Below, piece by piece: positions 4,898-11,602 of a stretch of 24,724 nt of DNA (positions are counted from its first letter, which is position 1; each line of letters starts with the position of its first letter). The position numbers and the translations under genes are program-made. The DNA comes from a virus. Under the pieces are notes generated by a model that was not told where the DNA came from, searched no databases, and saw nothing but the letters and a program-made list of their open reading frames with translations. Location: IMG/VR virus record IMGVR_UViG_3300036790_000261, positions 1 through 24,724 of that record. One strand, written 5' to 3'.

Positions 4898-4953
4898 CCC
4901 TCTCGTTCTTTAGCCTGCCTTCCGGCGAGAGGGGCGTTACGAGGAAGGCAGGC
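4898..4953 (+). ncRNA. Interlocked inverted repeats, possible pseudoknot
   Basis: Stem A is CCCTCTCG (4898-4905) with CGAGAGGG (4926-4933), 8 perfect pairs. Stem B is GCCTGCCTTCC (4913-4923) with GGAAGGCAGGC (4943-4953), 11 perfect pairs. The order is A5', B5', A3', B3', so they form an H-type pseudoknot with connectors of 7, 2 and 9 bases, or two mutually exclusive hairpins. If transcribed, this would be a stable RNA element. Transcription is not shown by the sequence, so the ncRNA label is tentative. Confidence 0.5.
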
Positions 4954-4957
4954 CAGG

Positions 4958-5052
4958 GAGCACCCCTCCGGCGGAACCGGCCCGTTACCTGGAAAGGCGT
5001 CATAGCCGATCTGGAGTAGAGCAGGTTCGACCCCTGTACCGGAGGGGTGCTC
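4958..5052 (+). ncRNA. tRNA-like element inside a 14-bp inverted repeat
   Basis: GAGCACCCCTCCGG (4958-4971) is perfectly complementary to 5039-5052. Near the 3' arm, 5021-5037 has the form of a tRNA T-arm: GCAGG, loop TTCGACC, CCTGT. The distance from 4966 to 5045 (80 bases) suits a tRNA with six matching acceptor pairs, but I cannot fold a proper anticodon arm; GGC-GTCATA-GCC (4996-5007) has a 6-base loop and only three pairs. It may be a decayed tRNA, a tRNA-like structure, or a packaging-site palindrome. Its 3' side ends 13 bases before the terminase -10 box. Confidence 0.35.
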
Positions 5053-5065
5053 TTTGCTGTGTCCG

Positions 5066-5071
5066 TAGTAT
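5066..5071 (+). promoter_or_regulatory. -10 box for leaderless terminase gene
   Basis: TAGTAT lies 6 bases before GTG 5078. No ribosome binding site precedes this GTG. ATG 5076 overlaps it in another frame, which gives only a short ORF. No clear -35 is visible; the 14-bp helix at 4958-5052 occupies that position. Confidence 0.5.
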
Positions 5072-5077
5072 CAGCAT

Positions 5078-6724
5078 GTGCAAAGTGCTACGCCGAGTGT
5101 CCTCTACGGGTCCCAGCGCCCCCGGTTCTTCACGTGCCCGCCGCGGCACGAGCACCGGGTTGAAGGCTGCCGTCCGTGCGCTGGCGGAGGCAGCGAGTAC
5201 GAGCCTGAGGTCGGCTGCGGCGACCAGCAGGCTATTGACGTGCTCGGCTGGGCGCAGGACGCTGCCGGGTACGAGCCTGACCCGTGGCAGAGCTGGTTCC
5301 TGACTCAGGCGCTCGGCACCCTGCCCGACGCGACCTGGGCGTCGACTGACGTCGGCCTGGTGGTCAGCCGCCAGAACGGCAAGGGCACCATCCTGGAAAT
5401 CCGCGAGCTCGGCGGGCTGTTCGTGCTCGGCGAAGAACTGATCATCCACACGGCGCACGAGTTCAAGACTGCGGCTGAGCACTTCCGCCGGGTCAAGGCA
5501 GCGTTCGACGACCACCCGGCGCTGCGCAAGCGGGTCAAGCGGATCAGCGGCTCGCACGGCGAGGAAGCGGTCGAGCTGTTCCCGCAGCCCACCCTGATCT
5601 TCGGGCCCGGCCGCAAGCAGATCACCCGCAGGGTTGCCGGCCGGCTCCGGTTCCTCGCCCGGTCCAAGGGCTCCGGCCTCGGCTTCTCCTGCGACTGCCT
5701 GGTCTACGACGAGGCGATGATCCTGACCGAGGACCAGGTGGCCGCGTCCCTGCCGACGATGTCCGCCCGCGCTAACCCGCAGATCTGGTACACCGGCTCC
5801 GCCGGCCGTGAGGACAGCTTCCAGTTCGCCGCGATCCGCCAGCGCCTGGTCAAGGGCACCCGCGACCTGTGCGCCGCCGAGTGGAGCATCGACCCGCATA
5901 ATGACGGCTGCACCCGGGACGAGGAAACCGGGCGCGAGTCCAACATGTTCGTCACCTGCACCAAGCACGACGACCGTGATGTGCCGAAAAGCTGGGCGAA
6001 GGCCAACCCCGGTTACGGGTACCGGATCAGCGAGAAGTTCACCCGCGACACCGAGCTCAAGGGCATGCCCGCCCACAAGTTCGACCGGGAGCGCCTAGGG
6101 GTCGGGGACTGGCCGCAGCCGGAGGCGCCGTGGGCGGTTATCAGCGAGATCAGCTGGCAGAAGCTTGCCGTCGGGCGCGATGACGCCGGGTTCCCCGTGC
6201 AGCCCATCGTGTTCGCCGCGGACATCGACGAGGACGGCCGCAGCGCCACCATCAGCGCCGCCTGGGACCATGACAGCAAGAAGGTCGTGCTGGAGATCCC
6301 GAAGGGCTGCTCGCGGCAGGGCAGCGACTGGGTGATGGACAAGCTGACCGCCATGTACGAGAAGTGGCGCCCGCTGGCCGTCGTGATGCCGAAGAGCGGT
6401 CCCTGCGCCGCGCTCATCCCCGACGGGAAGAAGAAGTGGCGCGAGCGGCTTGTAGAGATAGGCACCGCGGAAGAGGCAGCTGCTTTCGCCTGGTTCCTGC
6501 AGCAGGCCCGTGCCGAGTCAATGTGGCACTTCGGCCGGGACGGGGCCCCCACCCTGTGGCACGCTGTTGCCACCGCGGCGACTCGTGTTGTCGGGGACGG
6601 CGGCAAGGCATGGTCCCGGCGGGACAGCGAGAGCGACATCACCCCGGTCACCAGCGCTACCCTCGCCGCCTACGTGCTGAACCGGGAGCGCCGCAGCTAC
6701 AACCTGCTCGACTCGATTGGTTAG
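5078..6724 (+). CDS. terL: Terminase large subunit
   Basis: This is the packaging motor: an N-terminal ATPase that drives DNA into the procapsid through the portal and a C-terminal nuclease that cuts concatemers. Length 548 residues is usual. An N-terminal extension (C20, H24, H26, C31, C34) looks like a zinc knuckle. Walker A is SRQNGKGT (97-104), Walker B LVYDEA (208-213, D211/E212), and the coupling motif YTGSAG (238-243). The nuclease begins near FAADIDEDGRSA, with D382 a likely metal ligand. The family is the Terminase_1-type of actinophages. GTG 5078 is the most 5' start compatible with the zinc knuckle, and TAGTAT 6 bases upstream suggests a leaderless mRNA. A TTAGGAG site at its 3' end starts the next gene. 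Confidence 0.93.
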   Translation: MQSATPSVLYGSQRPRFFTCPPRHEHRVEGCRPCAGGGSEYEPEVGCGDQQAIDVLGWAQDAAGYEPDPWQSWFLTQALGTLPDATWASTDVGLVVSRQNGKGTILEIRELGGLFVLGEELIIHTAHEFKTAAEHFRRVKAAFDDHPALRKRVKRISGSHGEEAVELFPQPTLIFGPGRKQITRRVAGRLRFLARSKGSGLGFSCDCLVYDEAMILTEDQVAASLPTMSARANPQIWYTGSAGREDSFQFAAIRQRLVKGTRDLCAAEWSIDPHNDGCTRDEETGRESNMFVTCTKHDDRDVPKSWAKANPGYGYRISEKFTRDTELKGMPAHKFDRERLGVGDWPQPEAPWAVISEISWQKLAVGRDDAGFPVQPIVFAADIDEDGRSATISAAWDHDSKKVVLEIPKGCSRQGSDWVMDKLTAMYEKWRPLAVVMPKSGPCAALIPDGKKKWRERLVEIGTAEEAAAFAWFLQQARAESMWHFGRDGAPTLWHAVATAATRVVGDGGKAWSRRDSESDITPVTSATLAAYVLNRERRSYNLLDSIG

Positions 6725-6733
6725 GAGAACAAC

Positions 6734-6889
6734 ATGATGTCTGTCGTCAAGTTCAAGGACGGCACTGAGGACGTTCAAGTGTGGGAAGACCCGGATATGA
6801 CTCCGGCAGCAACCCTGACCGGGGCTATCGCGGACGGTGAGACCCTGAAGGGCGAGGAGCACGCCGGCGCCTGGCTGTACCTGTCGTGA
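6734..6889 (+). CDS. Small acidic hypothetical protein, 51 aa
   Basis: A 51-residue acidic protein (MMSVVKFKDGTEDVQVWEDP and on) with a likely small beta fold and no cysteines. TTAGGAGAAC gives a strong site 7 bases before ATG 6734; ATG 6737 is the alternative start. The stop overlaps GTG 6886 of the following TM peptide (GTGA). Its position directly after terminase suggests co-transcription. The function is unknown. Confidence 0.65.
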   Translation: MMSVVKFKDGTEDVQVWEDPDMTPAATLTGAIADGETLKGEEHAGAWLYLS

Positions 6890-6984
6890 GTGACGAGCAC
6901 GCGCCCCGTGACCCGAGCTGGGGCCGCGGGGCGCTCCTCGTCGTGCTGCTGGTCATCGTGTTCGTGCTGATGACCTGGGCGTAG
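6886..6984 (+). CDS. Single-TM micro-protein, 32 aa
   Basis: A 32-residue peptide with a charged N-terminus (MSDEHAPRDPSWGRG) and one hydrophobic segment (ALLVVLLVIVFVLMTW, residues 16-31) that reaches the C-terminus, a tail-anchored layout. GTG 6886 overlaps the previous stop by four bases, so translation is probably coupled. It lies right before the convergent minus-strand lysis cassette. Tiny TM peptides near lysis genes can be holin or antiholin candidates, but nothing here proves that. Confidence 0.5.
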   Translation: MSDEHAPRDPSWGRGALLVVLLVIVFVLMTWA

Positions 6985-6986
6985 GG

Positions 6987-7057
6987 ACGGCGCGGTAGCC
7001 CGGTCGGGGGCGGTACCTGGCTGCCGGGCTCTTCTGACCGCCGATGCACCGCGCCGT
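6987..7057. terminator. Bidirectional terminator between convergent gene groups
   Basis: Two nested inverted repeats form one long hairpin: ACGGCGCGGT (6987-6996) with ACCGCGCCGT (7048-7057), and AGCCCGG (6997-7003) with CCGGGCT (7024-7030). It lies between the plus-strand group ending at 6984 and the minus-strand group ending at 7063, where a two-way terminator is expected. Confidence 0.65.
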
Positions 7058-7062
7058 TAGCC

Positions 7063-7533
7063 CTAACGTACCTGGAAGTACATCGTTGGCTTCCAGTACA
7101 CGTTCCAGGCGTAGTCGCCGACCCTGGTCCCCTCGGTCCGGGTGCCGAACGTCACGTCGTGCCCGCGGTCAACGAACTCAACGTGGTCGTCGCCGTAGAA
7201 CGCCAGGTCCCCGGCCACCGGGTGGTACGTGCGGACGAGGATGCCGTCGGCGACGCCTGTGGCGAGCATTGACCAGGTGTCCCGGGGCATGCTGATACCG
7301 AGCTGGCGAGCCGCCCAGTACACGAGCCCGCTGCAGTCGAACGTGGTCGGCCCGGCCCCGCCGTCGGCGTACCAGTCACCGGTCCGGGTTTTCGCCATCG
7401 CCATGACGCTCGCCCCGCGGTCGGTGAAGACAGCCGCGTGCGCGGGAACCGGCAGCAGGAACCCTGCGATGGCGAGCGCAGCGACGGTAACGGCCGCGAG
7501 GCGAGCTAGAGCGCCCTTGCGAAGCAACCTCAT
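7063..7533 (-). CDS. Secreted NlpC/P60 peptidoglycan endopeptidase
   Basis: A 156-residue cell-wall hydrolase. Residues 1-33 form a Sec signal peptide (MRLLRKGALAR, hydrophobic core, PVPAHA then A). The mature protein is a compact NlpC/P60 domain: FDCSGL puts the catalytic Cys at 67, GDLAFYGDDHVEF puts the His at 117, and H125 is a candidate third residue. These enzymes cut the D-gamma-Glu to diaminopimelate bond of stem peptides. It is the last gene of the minus-strand cassette; its ATG overlaps the previous stop (ATGA). Having its own export signal means it need not depend on a classical holin. A structural tail lysin is a less likely alternative, given the signal peptide. Confidence 0.85.
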   Translation of the reverse strand: MRLLRKGALARLAAVTVAALAIAGFLLPVPAHAAVFTDRGASVMAMAKTRTGDWYADGGAGPTTFDCSGLVYWAARQLGISMPRDTWSMLATGVADGILVRTYHPVAGDLAFYGDDHVEFVDRGHDVTFGTRTEGTRVGDYAWNVYWKPTMYFQVR

Positions 7534-7898
7534 GGTACGTCCAGCGGCGCGTTCAGCCGGGCGACAACGGCGTCGGAGTCGGCGCGCATCTGCGCGATGA
7601 ACGCGTCGGTGTCGTCGGTCGGGTCGATGACGTGGAACGCGCCGGAGACCTGGCTGGCCGGGATGACCGGGAATTCTGTGGTGTCGCCGCTGCGCGGGGG
7701 CCAGTAGTCGTCGTTCCACTCGGGCAGCTCGTAGGCGGCGCCGTCGTAGTCGGGCAGCTTCTTGTCGGCGAGGACGTGCCACACCTCAGCGTCACCTTGC
7801 CGGGTGCGGCGGATGTCCCGGTACCAGACGAAGCAGGTGACGGACAGCAGGGCGAACAGGACGATCAGGCCGGAGCCGACCATGTGCAGCACAGACAC
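7530..7898 (-). CDS. Single-TM protein of lysis cassette
   Basis: A 122-residue protein with one TM segment near the N-terminus (VGSGLIVLFALLSVTCFVW, residues 7-25), a basic stop-transfer stretch (YRDIRRTRQ) and an acidic, Pro-rich soluble domain of about 90 residues. GTG 7898 is preferred because GGAG lies 5 bases upstream; GTG 7913 or 7919 are in-frame alternatives that would overlap the upstream gene. It sits between two exported wall hydrolases. A holin-like or spanin-like role is possible, but single-TM proteins with large cytosolic tails are not typical holins. Confidence 0.65.
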   Translation of the reverse strand: MSVLHMVGSGLIVLFALLSVTCFVWYRDIRRTRQGDAEVWHVLADKKLPDYDGAAYELPEWNDDYWPPRSGDTTEFPVIPASQVSGAFHVIDPTDDTDAFIAQMRADSDAVVARLNAPLDVP

Positions 7899-7909
7899 GC
7901 TTACTCCGT

Positions 7910-8590
7910 TCACTTGCACACCCAGGGCGCGAAGGAATCCCCGGCGGCCCGGAACTTGGCGACGGCGTTGGCCGCGTTGACGGACGGGTTGGTCAGGCTG
8001 CCGGGCAGGACCGCGCCGAGGATCTGCCAGACGCCGGTCGCGCCCGACGGGTTGTAGGCGTCCGGGTTGAAGCCGCTCTCGCAGTAGGCGATCTCGACGG
8101 CATGGGGCTCAGCCCATGAGGGGCCGCCCGCGCCAAGCCACAGCTGCCCGACTTCCGCTGCCGACAGCACGCCGCCGCTGTACGCCGTGCTCGCCTGGGG
8201 GGGAGGCGCAGACGCGGCGCGGGCGCTGGTGCTGGCTAGAGCGGCAGGGGCGGGCTGCGCGGCGGCGCGGGCGGCAGCTTGGGCCGCGGCGATGGCGGCT
8301 GCTTTCTGCGCGGCGAGTTCAGCGAGGTACTGCAGGTGCGCAGTGTGAGCGAGGTGCGCGGCGTGCGCCTGGGCGGCGGTCCAGCTTGCCGTCCAGCGGG
8401 CCGCGGCGGTTGCCCGGTAGTCCGCTGACACCTGGGTTACGGCGCTGAGAACGGGTAGGGACGGCTTAAGCGGTGACGCCTGGGCCGCGGTCACCAGGAC
8501 CGTGCCGAGGACGAGCGCGAGGCTTGCTGACAGTCCCGTCAGAGTCACCCGCAGATAAGCCGAGAAGGGTGTAAAAACCCTGGCCAGCAT
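7910..8590 (-). CDS. Exported transglycosylase/lysozyme-like wall hydrolase
   Basis: A 226-residue protein that cuts glycan strands of peptidoglycan. Residues 15-38 are a signal peptide or anchor (LTGLSASLALVLGTVLVTAAQA). Residues 58-135 are an Ala-rich helical linker (many AHL, AQAAA, ARAA units). The C-terminal domain (143-226) has VEIAYCESGFNPDAYNP with catalytic Glu at 171, then SGATGVWQI and a closing FAPWVCK, the pattern of SLT/Rpf-type lysozyme-fold domains of actinobacteria, including the Cys pair (C170, C225). ATG 8590 has AAAGGA 6 bases upstream. It is the first gene of the minus-strand cassette. Confidence 0.85.
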   Translation of the reverse strand: MLARVFTPFSAYLRVTLTGLSASLALVLGTVLVTAAQASPLKPSLPVLSAVTQVSADYRATAAARWTASWTAAQAHAAHLAHTAHLQYLAELAAQKAAAIAAAQAAARAAAQPAPAALASTSARAASAPPPQASTAYSGGVLSAAEVGQLWLGAGGPSWAEPHAVEIAYCESGFNPDAYNPSGATGVWQILGAVLPGSLTNPSVNAANAVAKFRAAGDSFAPWVCK

Positions 8591-8674
8591 GTATATCCTT
8601 TGATCGTTGATTGGTGCCGGGCGCGGGGAAGGACTTGCCGGTACTTCGCCCCGTGAGCGGCCGTTTAACGCATG

Positions 8675-8680
8675 ACGATA
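8675..8680 (-). promoter_or_regulatory. Possible -10 box for the lysis cassette
   Basis: TATCGT on the minus strand would start transcription near 8668 and give a leader of about 77 bases before ATG 8590. No convincing -35 is seen. It is the best TANNNT candidate in the 8591-8720 interval. Confidence 0.3.
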
Positions 8681-8717
8681 ACAGGCAGGTCTCGGGCTTG
8701 CCCATAAAAATCGTTAA

Positions 8718-8752
8718 GAAGGCCTCTTCGGGCTAGTTCCGGAGGGGCCTTC
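8718..8752. terminator. Insulating hairpin between divergent units
   Basis: GAAGGCC (8718-8724) pairs with GGCCTTC (8746-8752), and the inner bases can pair further with G-U pairs. On the minus strand it is followed by TTAACGATTTTT, a T-run expected of an intrinsic terminator. It lies 8 bases before the -10 box of the next gene, so it may shield that promoter from the lysis promoter. Confidence 0.5.
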
Positions 8753-8760
8753 GGCATGTG

Positions 8761-8766
8761 TAGCCT
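8761..8766 (+). promoter_or_regulatory. -10 box for leaderless gene at 8773
   Basis: TAGCCT is 6 bases before ATG 8773, and GAGG between them is too close to the ATG to serve as a normal ribosome binding site. This is one of nine starts with the same geometry. Confidence 0.5.
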
Positions 8767-8772
8767 GAGGCC

Positions 8773-9036
8773 ATGACCGCAGTGATGGACCGGGCGACCG
8801 TCGACTTCATCAACACTGAAGCTGAGCGGATCGTCAAGGAGAACCCGCCGAGCGTCGTGGCGCTCACGGTCTTCCTGTTCTCCTTCTTCGCCGTCGCCTG
8901 GGTTATCGGCCGGGTGTGGTTCCACCTCGCGAAGCTCGTCCCGCTGATTGCGCTGTCCTGCCGTTCCGGTTACCGCAAGGGCGGCCGGGTCCCCGTCGAG
9001 TTCAAGGCGCCCGCGCAGCCTTCGTACCCGCAGTAG
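8773..9036 (+). CDS. Single-TM small protein, 87 aa
   Basis: An 87-residue protein: a charged N-terminal helix (residues 1-24), one TM segment (SVVALTVFLFSFFAVAWVIG, residues 27-46), then an amphipathic, basic tail (CRSGYRKGGRVPVEFK). ATG 8773 is preceded at 6 bases by TAGCCT. It lies just before the portal gene; small membrane proteins at this place occur in other actinophages without a defined role. It could also be a lysis accessory, because it is divergent from the lysis cassette. Confidence 0.65.
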   Translation: MTAVMDRATVDFINTEAERIVKENPPSVVALTVFLFSFFAVAWVIGRVWFHLAKLVPLIALSCRSGYRKGGRVPVEFKAPAQPSYPQ

Positions 9037-9126
9037 TAGCCCCGTATATCACCCGCCTGTAACCTGGTCAAAGGACCCTACGGCCGCACGCGGAGCTAGG
9101 CATACCCCGGAAGGTGTGCTTAGCGC

Positions 9127-10929
9127 GTGGGCTTCATTGACAACATCAGGGCGTCCGCTCATGAAGAGCGCGTCATCGGTGGTGTTCCGTGGCAGCCCTG
9201 GACCAACCCGTTCTGGCGGTTCGACACCGGCGGCCCCGTCCACCCGACGCGCTCTTTCTACGGCCCGACGGAGGCGATGGGGCTGCCCGCCCTGTACGCC
9301 GGCGTCAAGCTGCTCGCGGACAGTGCGGCCTCCCTGCCGCTGCGGGTGTACCAGAACCTCGACAGCAGCACGGGCTACGGCATTGGCAAGCACCGGCTGT
9401 ACGGCGGGCCCACTATTTTCGACCGGCCGTCGGTCATCGGCACGTTCTTCGACTGGATGGCGCAGTCGATGGTGTCCGTGCTGCTGCAGGGCAACTGCTG
9501 GGGGTTCATCACCGGCAAGGACGGCTACGGCTTCCCGACGGGCATTGAGTGGATTCCGCCGGAGGACGTCTACGTCCTGGAGCCGCAGGACATGCAGACG
9601 GCTAACCCGCTGCGGGCCAAGGTGTTCGTCTACGGCCGTGAGGTTACCTGGTACGGGCCCGACTCCGAGGTCTTCCACGTTCGCGGCATTACCCTGCCGG
9701 GCCGGGTGGAGGCGATCTCGCCGCTGCGCAACTTCGCGCTGACGATCACCGCCGGGCAGGAAGCGCAGCGGTACGGCACGAGCTGGTACGAGGGCGGCGG
9801 CTTCCCGCCCGGCACCTTCCAGAACGCTGAGATGGAAGTGAACGCCGCGCAGGCGGCTGAGATCCGCGCTGAGCTTGTTAAGTCGCTGCGCCGCCGCGAG
9901 CCCCTGGTGTACGGCCGGGACTGGGACTTCAAGCCGGTCACCGTGCCGCCGAGCGAAGCGCAGTTCATTGAGGCGATGCAGCTGAACGCCACTCAGGTCG
10001 CCGCGATCCTCAACCTCCCGCCCGACCGGGTTGGCGGCAGCCGCGGCGACAGCCTCACCTACTCCACCGCCGAGCAGTCCACCCTGCAGATCATCGAGGC
10101 GCTGCGCCCGTGGCTGGTCCGGTTCGAGCAGAGCTTCTTCGACCTGCTGCCCCGCAACCGGTTCACCCGCTTCTGGACTGACGCGCTGCTCAAGACGGAC
10201 CTGGAGGCCCGGATGAACAGCTACCAGACGATGCGGAACATCGGCATCCGCACTGCCGACGAGATCCGCGAGCTGGAGGACCTGCCGCCGCTCGCGTCCG
10301 GGATCGGCGCTGAAGAGATGCCGCTCACCACGATGAACGCGATGGGCACCAGGGCCGGCGCGATCCCCAAGTCGTTCCTGAAGTCCGTCGTGCTGGAGAT
10401 GGACGTCGCTACCGACCGGCTGATCAAGCTGGAGAAGACCTACATCGCCCAGGGCAAGCTCCCCCAGGCGGCTCCGCAGGTCCCCGGCGCTGGCGGCGGC
10501 TCAGCTCCCGGCAGTGCGAAGCGCACCGACAACGGCGAGTACGGCAACGGCACCGGCGAGGGTTCCGGTCCCGGATCTAACTCGGGCGCGGGCGGCGGCG
10601 CTGCATCGTCCGGCCCGGCGCTAGTTACCGGTCCGCAGCCTCCGTCAGGAATGGCGCCGATCGGCATGCCGAATGCCCCGCTGCCGCTGGCCCAGGACCC
10701 GGCGTCGTTCCTGGCCTCGCTGATCAGCGTCCAGCGGAACGCGGGCTACGACTACGAGGAGCGCGAGGCAGCCCGGCACATTTACGCGCGGATTGTCGAG
10801 CGGGCTAAGCAGATCGAGGCGGCTGAGCCGGAAGAGCGCATTCCGGCTTCGCACGTGCTAGCCCCCTGGGTTCCAGGCCGCGCTGACCTGCGTGACGTGG
10901 TCCTTTCCGCGAACGGGCACAAACGGTGA
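9127..10929 (+). CDS. Portal protein (HK97 family)
   Basis: This protein forms the dodecameric ring at one capsid vertex through which DNA enters and leaves. The HK97-type core spans about residues 45-400: an AMGLPALYAGVKLLADSAA start, SLPLRVYQ, the WGFITGKDGYGFP beta region, then the ALNATQVAAILNLPPDRVGG-type segment (here LNATQVAAILNLPPDRVG) and the stem helices with SLTYSTAEQSTLQIIEALRP. Residues 445-510 are a low-complexity Gly/Ser/Pro linker and the last 90 residues are helical, which makes it longer (600) than most family members. GTG 9127 is used with GGAAGG 12 bases upstream, somewhat far; no better start is present. Confidence 0.93.
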   Translation: MGFIDNIRASAHEERVIGGVPWQPWTNPFWRFDTGGPVHPTRSFYGPTEAMGLPALYAGVKLLADSAASLPLRVYQNLDSSTGYGIGKHRLYGGPTIFDRPSVIGTFFDWMAQSMVSVLLQGNCWGFITGKDGYGFPTGIEWIPPEDVYVLEPQDMQTANPLRAKVFVYGREVTWYGPDSEVFHVRGITLPGRVEAISPLRNFALTITAGQEAQRYGTSWYEGGGFPPGTFQNAEMEVNAAQAAEIRAELVKSLRRREPLVYGRDWDFKPVTVPPSEAQFIEAMQLNATQVAAILNLPPDRVGGSRGDSLTYSTAEQSTLQIIEALRPWLVRFEQSFFDLLPRNRFTRFWTDALLKTDLEARMNSYQTMRNIGIRTADEIRELEDLPPLASGIGAEEMPLTTMNAMGTRAGAIPKSFLKSVVLEMDVATDRLIKLEKTYIAQGKLPQAAPQVPGAGGGSAPGSAKRTDNGEYGNGTGEGSGPGSNSGAGGGAASSGPALVTGPQPPSGMAPIGMPNAPLPLAQDPASFLASLISVQRNAGYDYEEREAARHIYARIVERAKQIEAAEPEERIPASHVLAPWVPGRADLRDVVLSANGHKR

Positions 10930-10992
10930 AACGTTGCACGTCAGGTAGCAGGTACCTACCCTGTTCAGTAGAAGTGGCGCAGCCTGCGCTGA

Positions 10993-11538
10993 TTACGTTG
11001 AGGGAGGTGGCGGATGCCTGAGCACGGTTTCTCGCGCTCGCCGGATTACTTCAACGGGAATCAGGCCAAGGTCGAATCGCCGGTGATGGTTCGGGCACAG
11101 CATGACTACATTGCTCAGCGTGTCGGTGCCACCGTTTTTGCGCGCGATGATGTGGCAGACGTCGCAGGGTGCTCCGTCCCAGTCGCAGATAGCACAGCGG
11201 TCGGCGAACGAGCGGCGAATTGCTTTCCGGAAGGTGGATGTCAGCCGGTAGTTCTGCTGTACGCGTCCCGTCATGCGGCGGCTGTGGCCGCGATTTTTGC
11301 AGAGCAGCGAGCAGTACGCGCCGTTGGGTCGTACGGACGTGTAGTAGGTGAAGGGTTTCCCGCACTCTTTGCACGGCTTGGTAATCGGGGCTGTTCCAGC
11401 AGCTGTGTTGACTTCCCGTTCGTGCGCCCGGTGACAAGGTACCGAGCAGAAGGTCACCTTCGCGTCGCGTTTAGGTCCACGCGACAGGATCGGGCCGTCG
11501 CAGTGCTTACAGGTCTTGCCTGGGACGAATCTAGACAC
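10993..11538 (-). CDS. HNH endonuclease with two zinc ribbons
   Basis: A 181-residue protein. Two CxxC pairs with later CSxxC partners (CKHC with CSVPC; CKEC with CSLLC) form two N-terminal zinc ribbons. The C-terminal HNH domain has CAIC, then CDVCHIIARKNGG and SNVVMLCPNHHRRFDLG, with the HNH His in CHII and the NHH near the end. Such free-standing enzymes are usually homing endonucleases. GTG 11538 is chosen over TTG 11556 because the minus-strand TACACT box sits 6 bases before it. It is antisense to the head operon, between portal and protease, consistent with insertion of a mobile gene. Confidence 0.85.
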   Translation of the reverse strand: MSRFVPGKTCKHCDGPILSRGPKRDAKVTFCSVPCHRAHEREVNTAAGTAPITKPCKECGKPFTYYTSVRPNGAYCSLLCKNRGHSRRMTGRVQQNYRLTSTFRKAIRRSFADRCAICDWDGAPCDVCHIIARKNGGTDTLSNVVMLCPNHHRRFDLGLIPVEVIRRARETVLRHPPPPST

Positions 11539-11544
11539 TGCTTT

Positions 11545-11550
11545 AGTGTA
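11545..11550 (-). promoter_or_regulatory. -10 box for leaderless HNH gene
   Basis: On the minus strand this reads TACACT, 6 bases before GTG 11538. No ribosome binding site is present. It shows that the leaderless geometry holds on the minus strand as well. Confidence 0.5.
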
Positions 11551-11602
11551 CGGCAATCAGTACGACAGACCGGAGCTAGCGCTCGAAGGAGAGGTCTTTA
11601 GG

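Noticed and set aside
4966-5045. Confident tRNA gene
   Set aside because: The T-arm is good and six acceptor pairs match, but position 7-66 is mismatched and no proper anticodon arm can be formed.
5000-6076. Long minus-strand ORF opposite the terminase gene
   Set aside because: The plus strand has Walker motifs and nuclease residues. The antisense product is a long open frame typical of GC-rich genes.
10942-10957. AGGTACCT-centred palindrome near 10950 as an attachment or operator site
   Set aside because: The palindrome is short, there is no second copy, and no integrase is in the window.
11014-11601. Plus-strand ORF with a good GGGAGG site, antisense to the HNH gene
   Set aside because: The minus strand carries clear HNH and zinc-ribbon motifs over the same bases. 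The plus-strand product shows no family pattern, so I treat it as a shadow.
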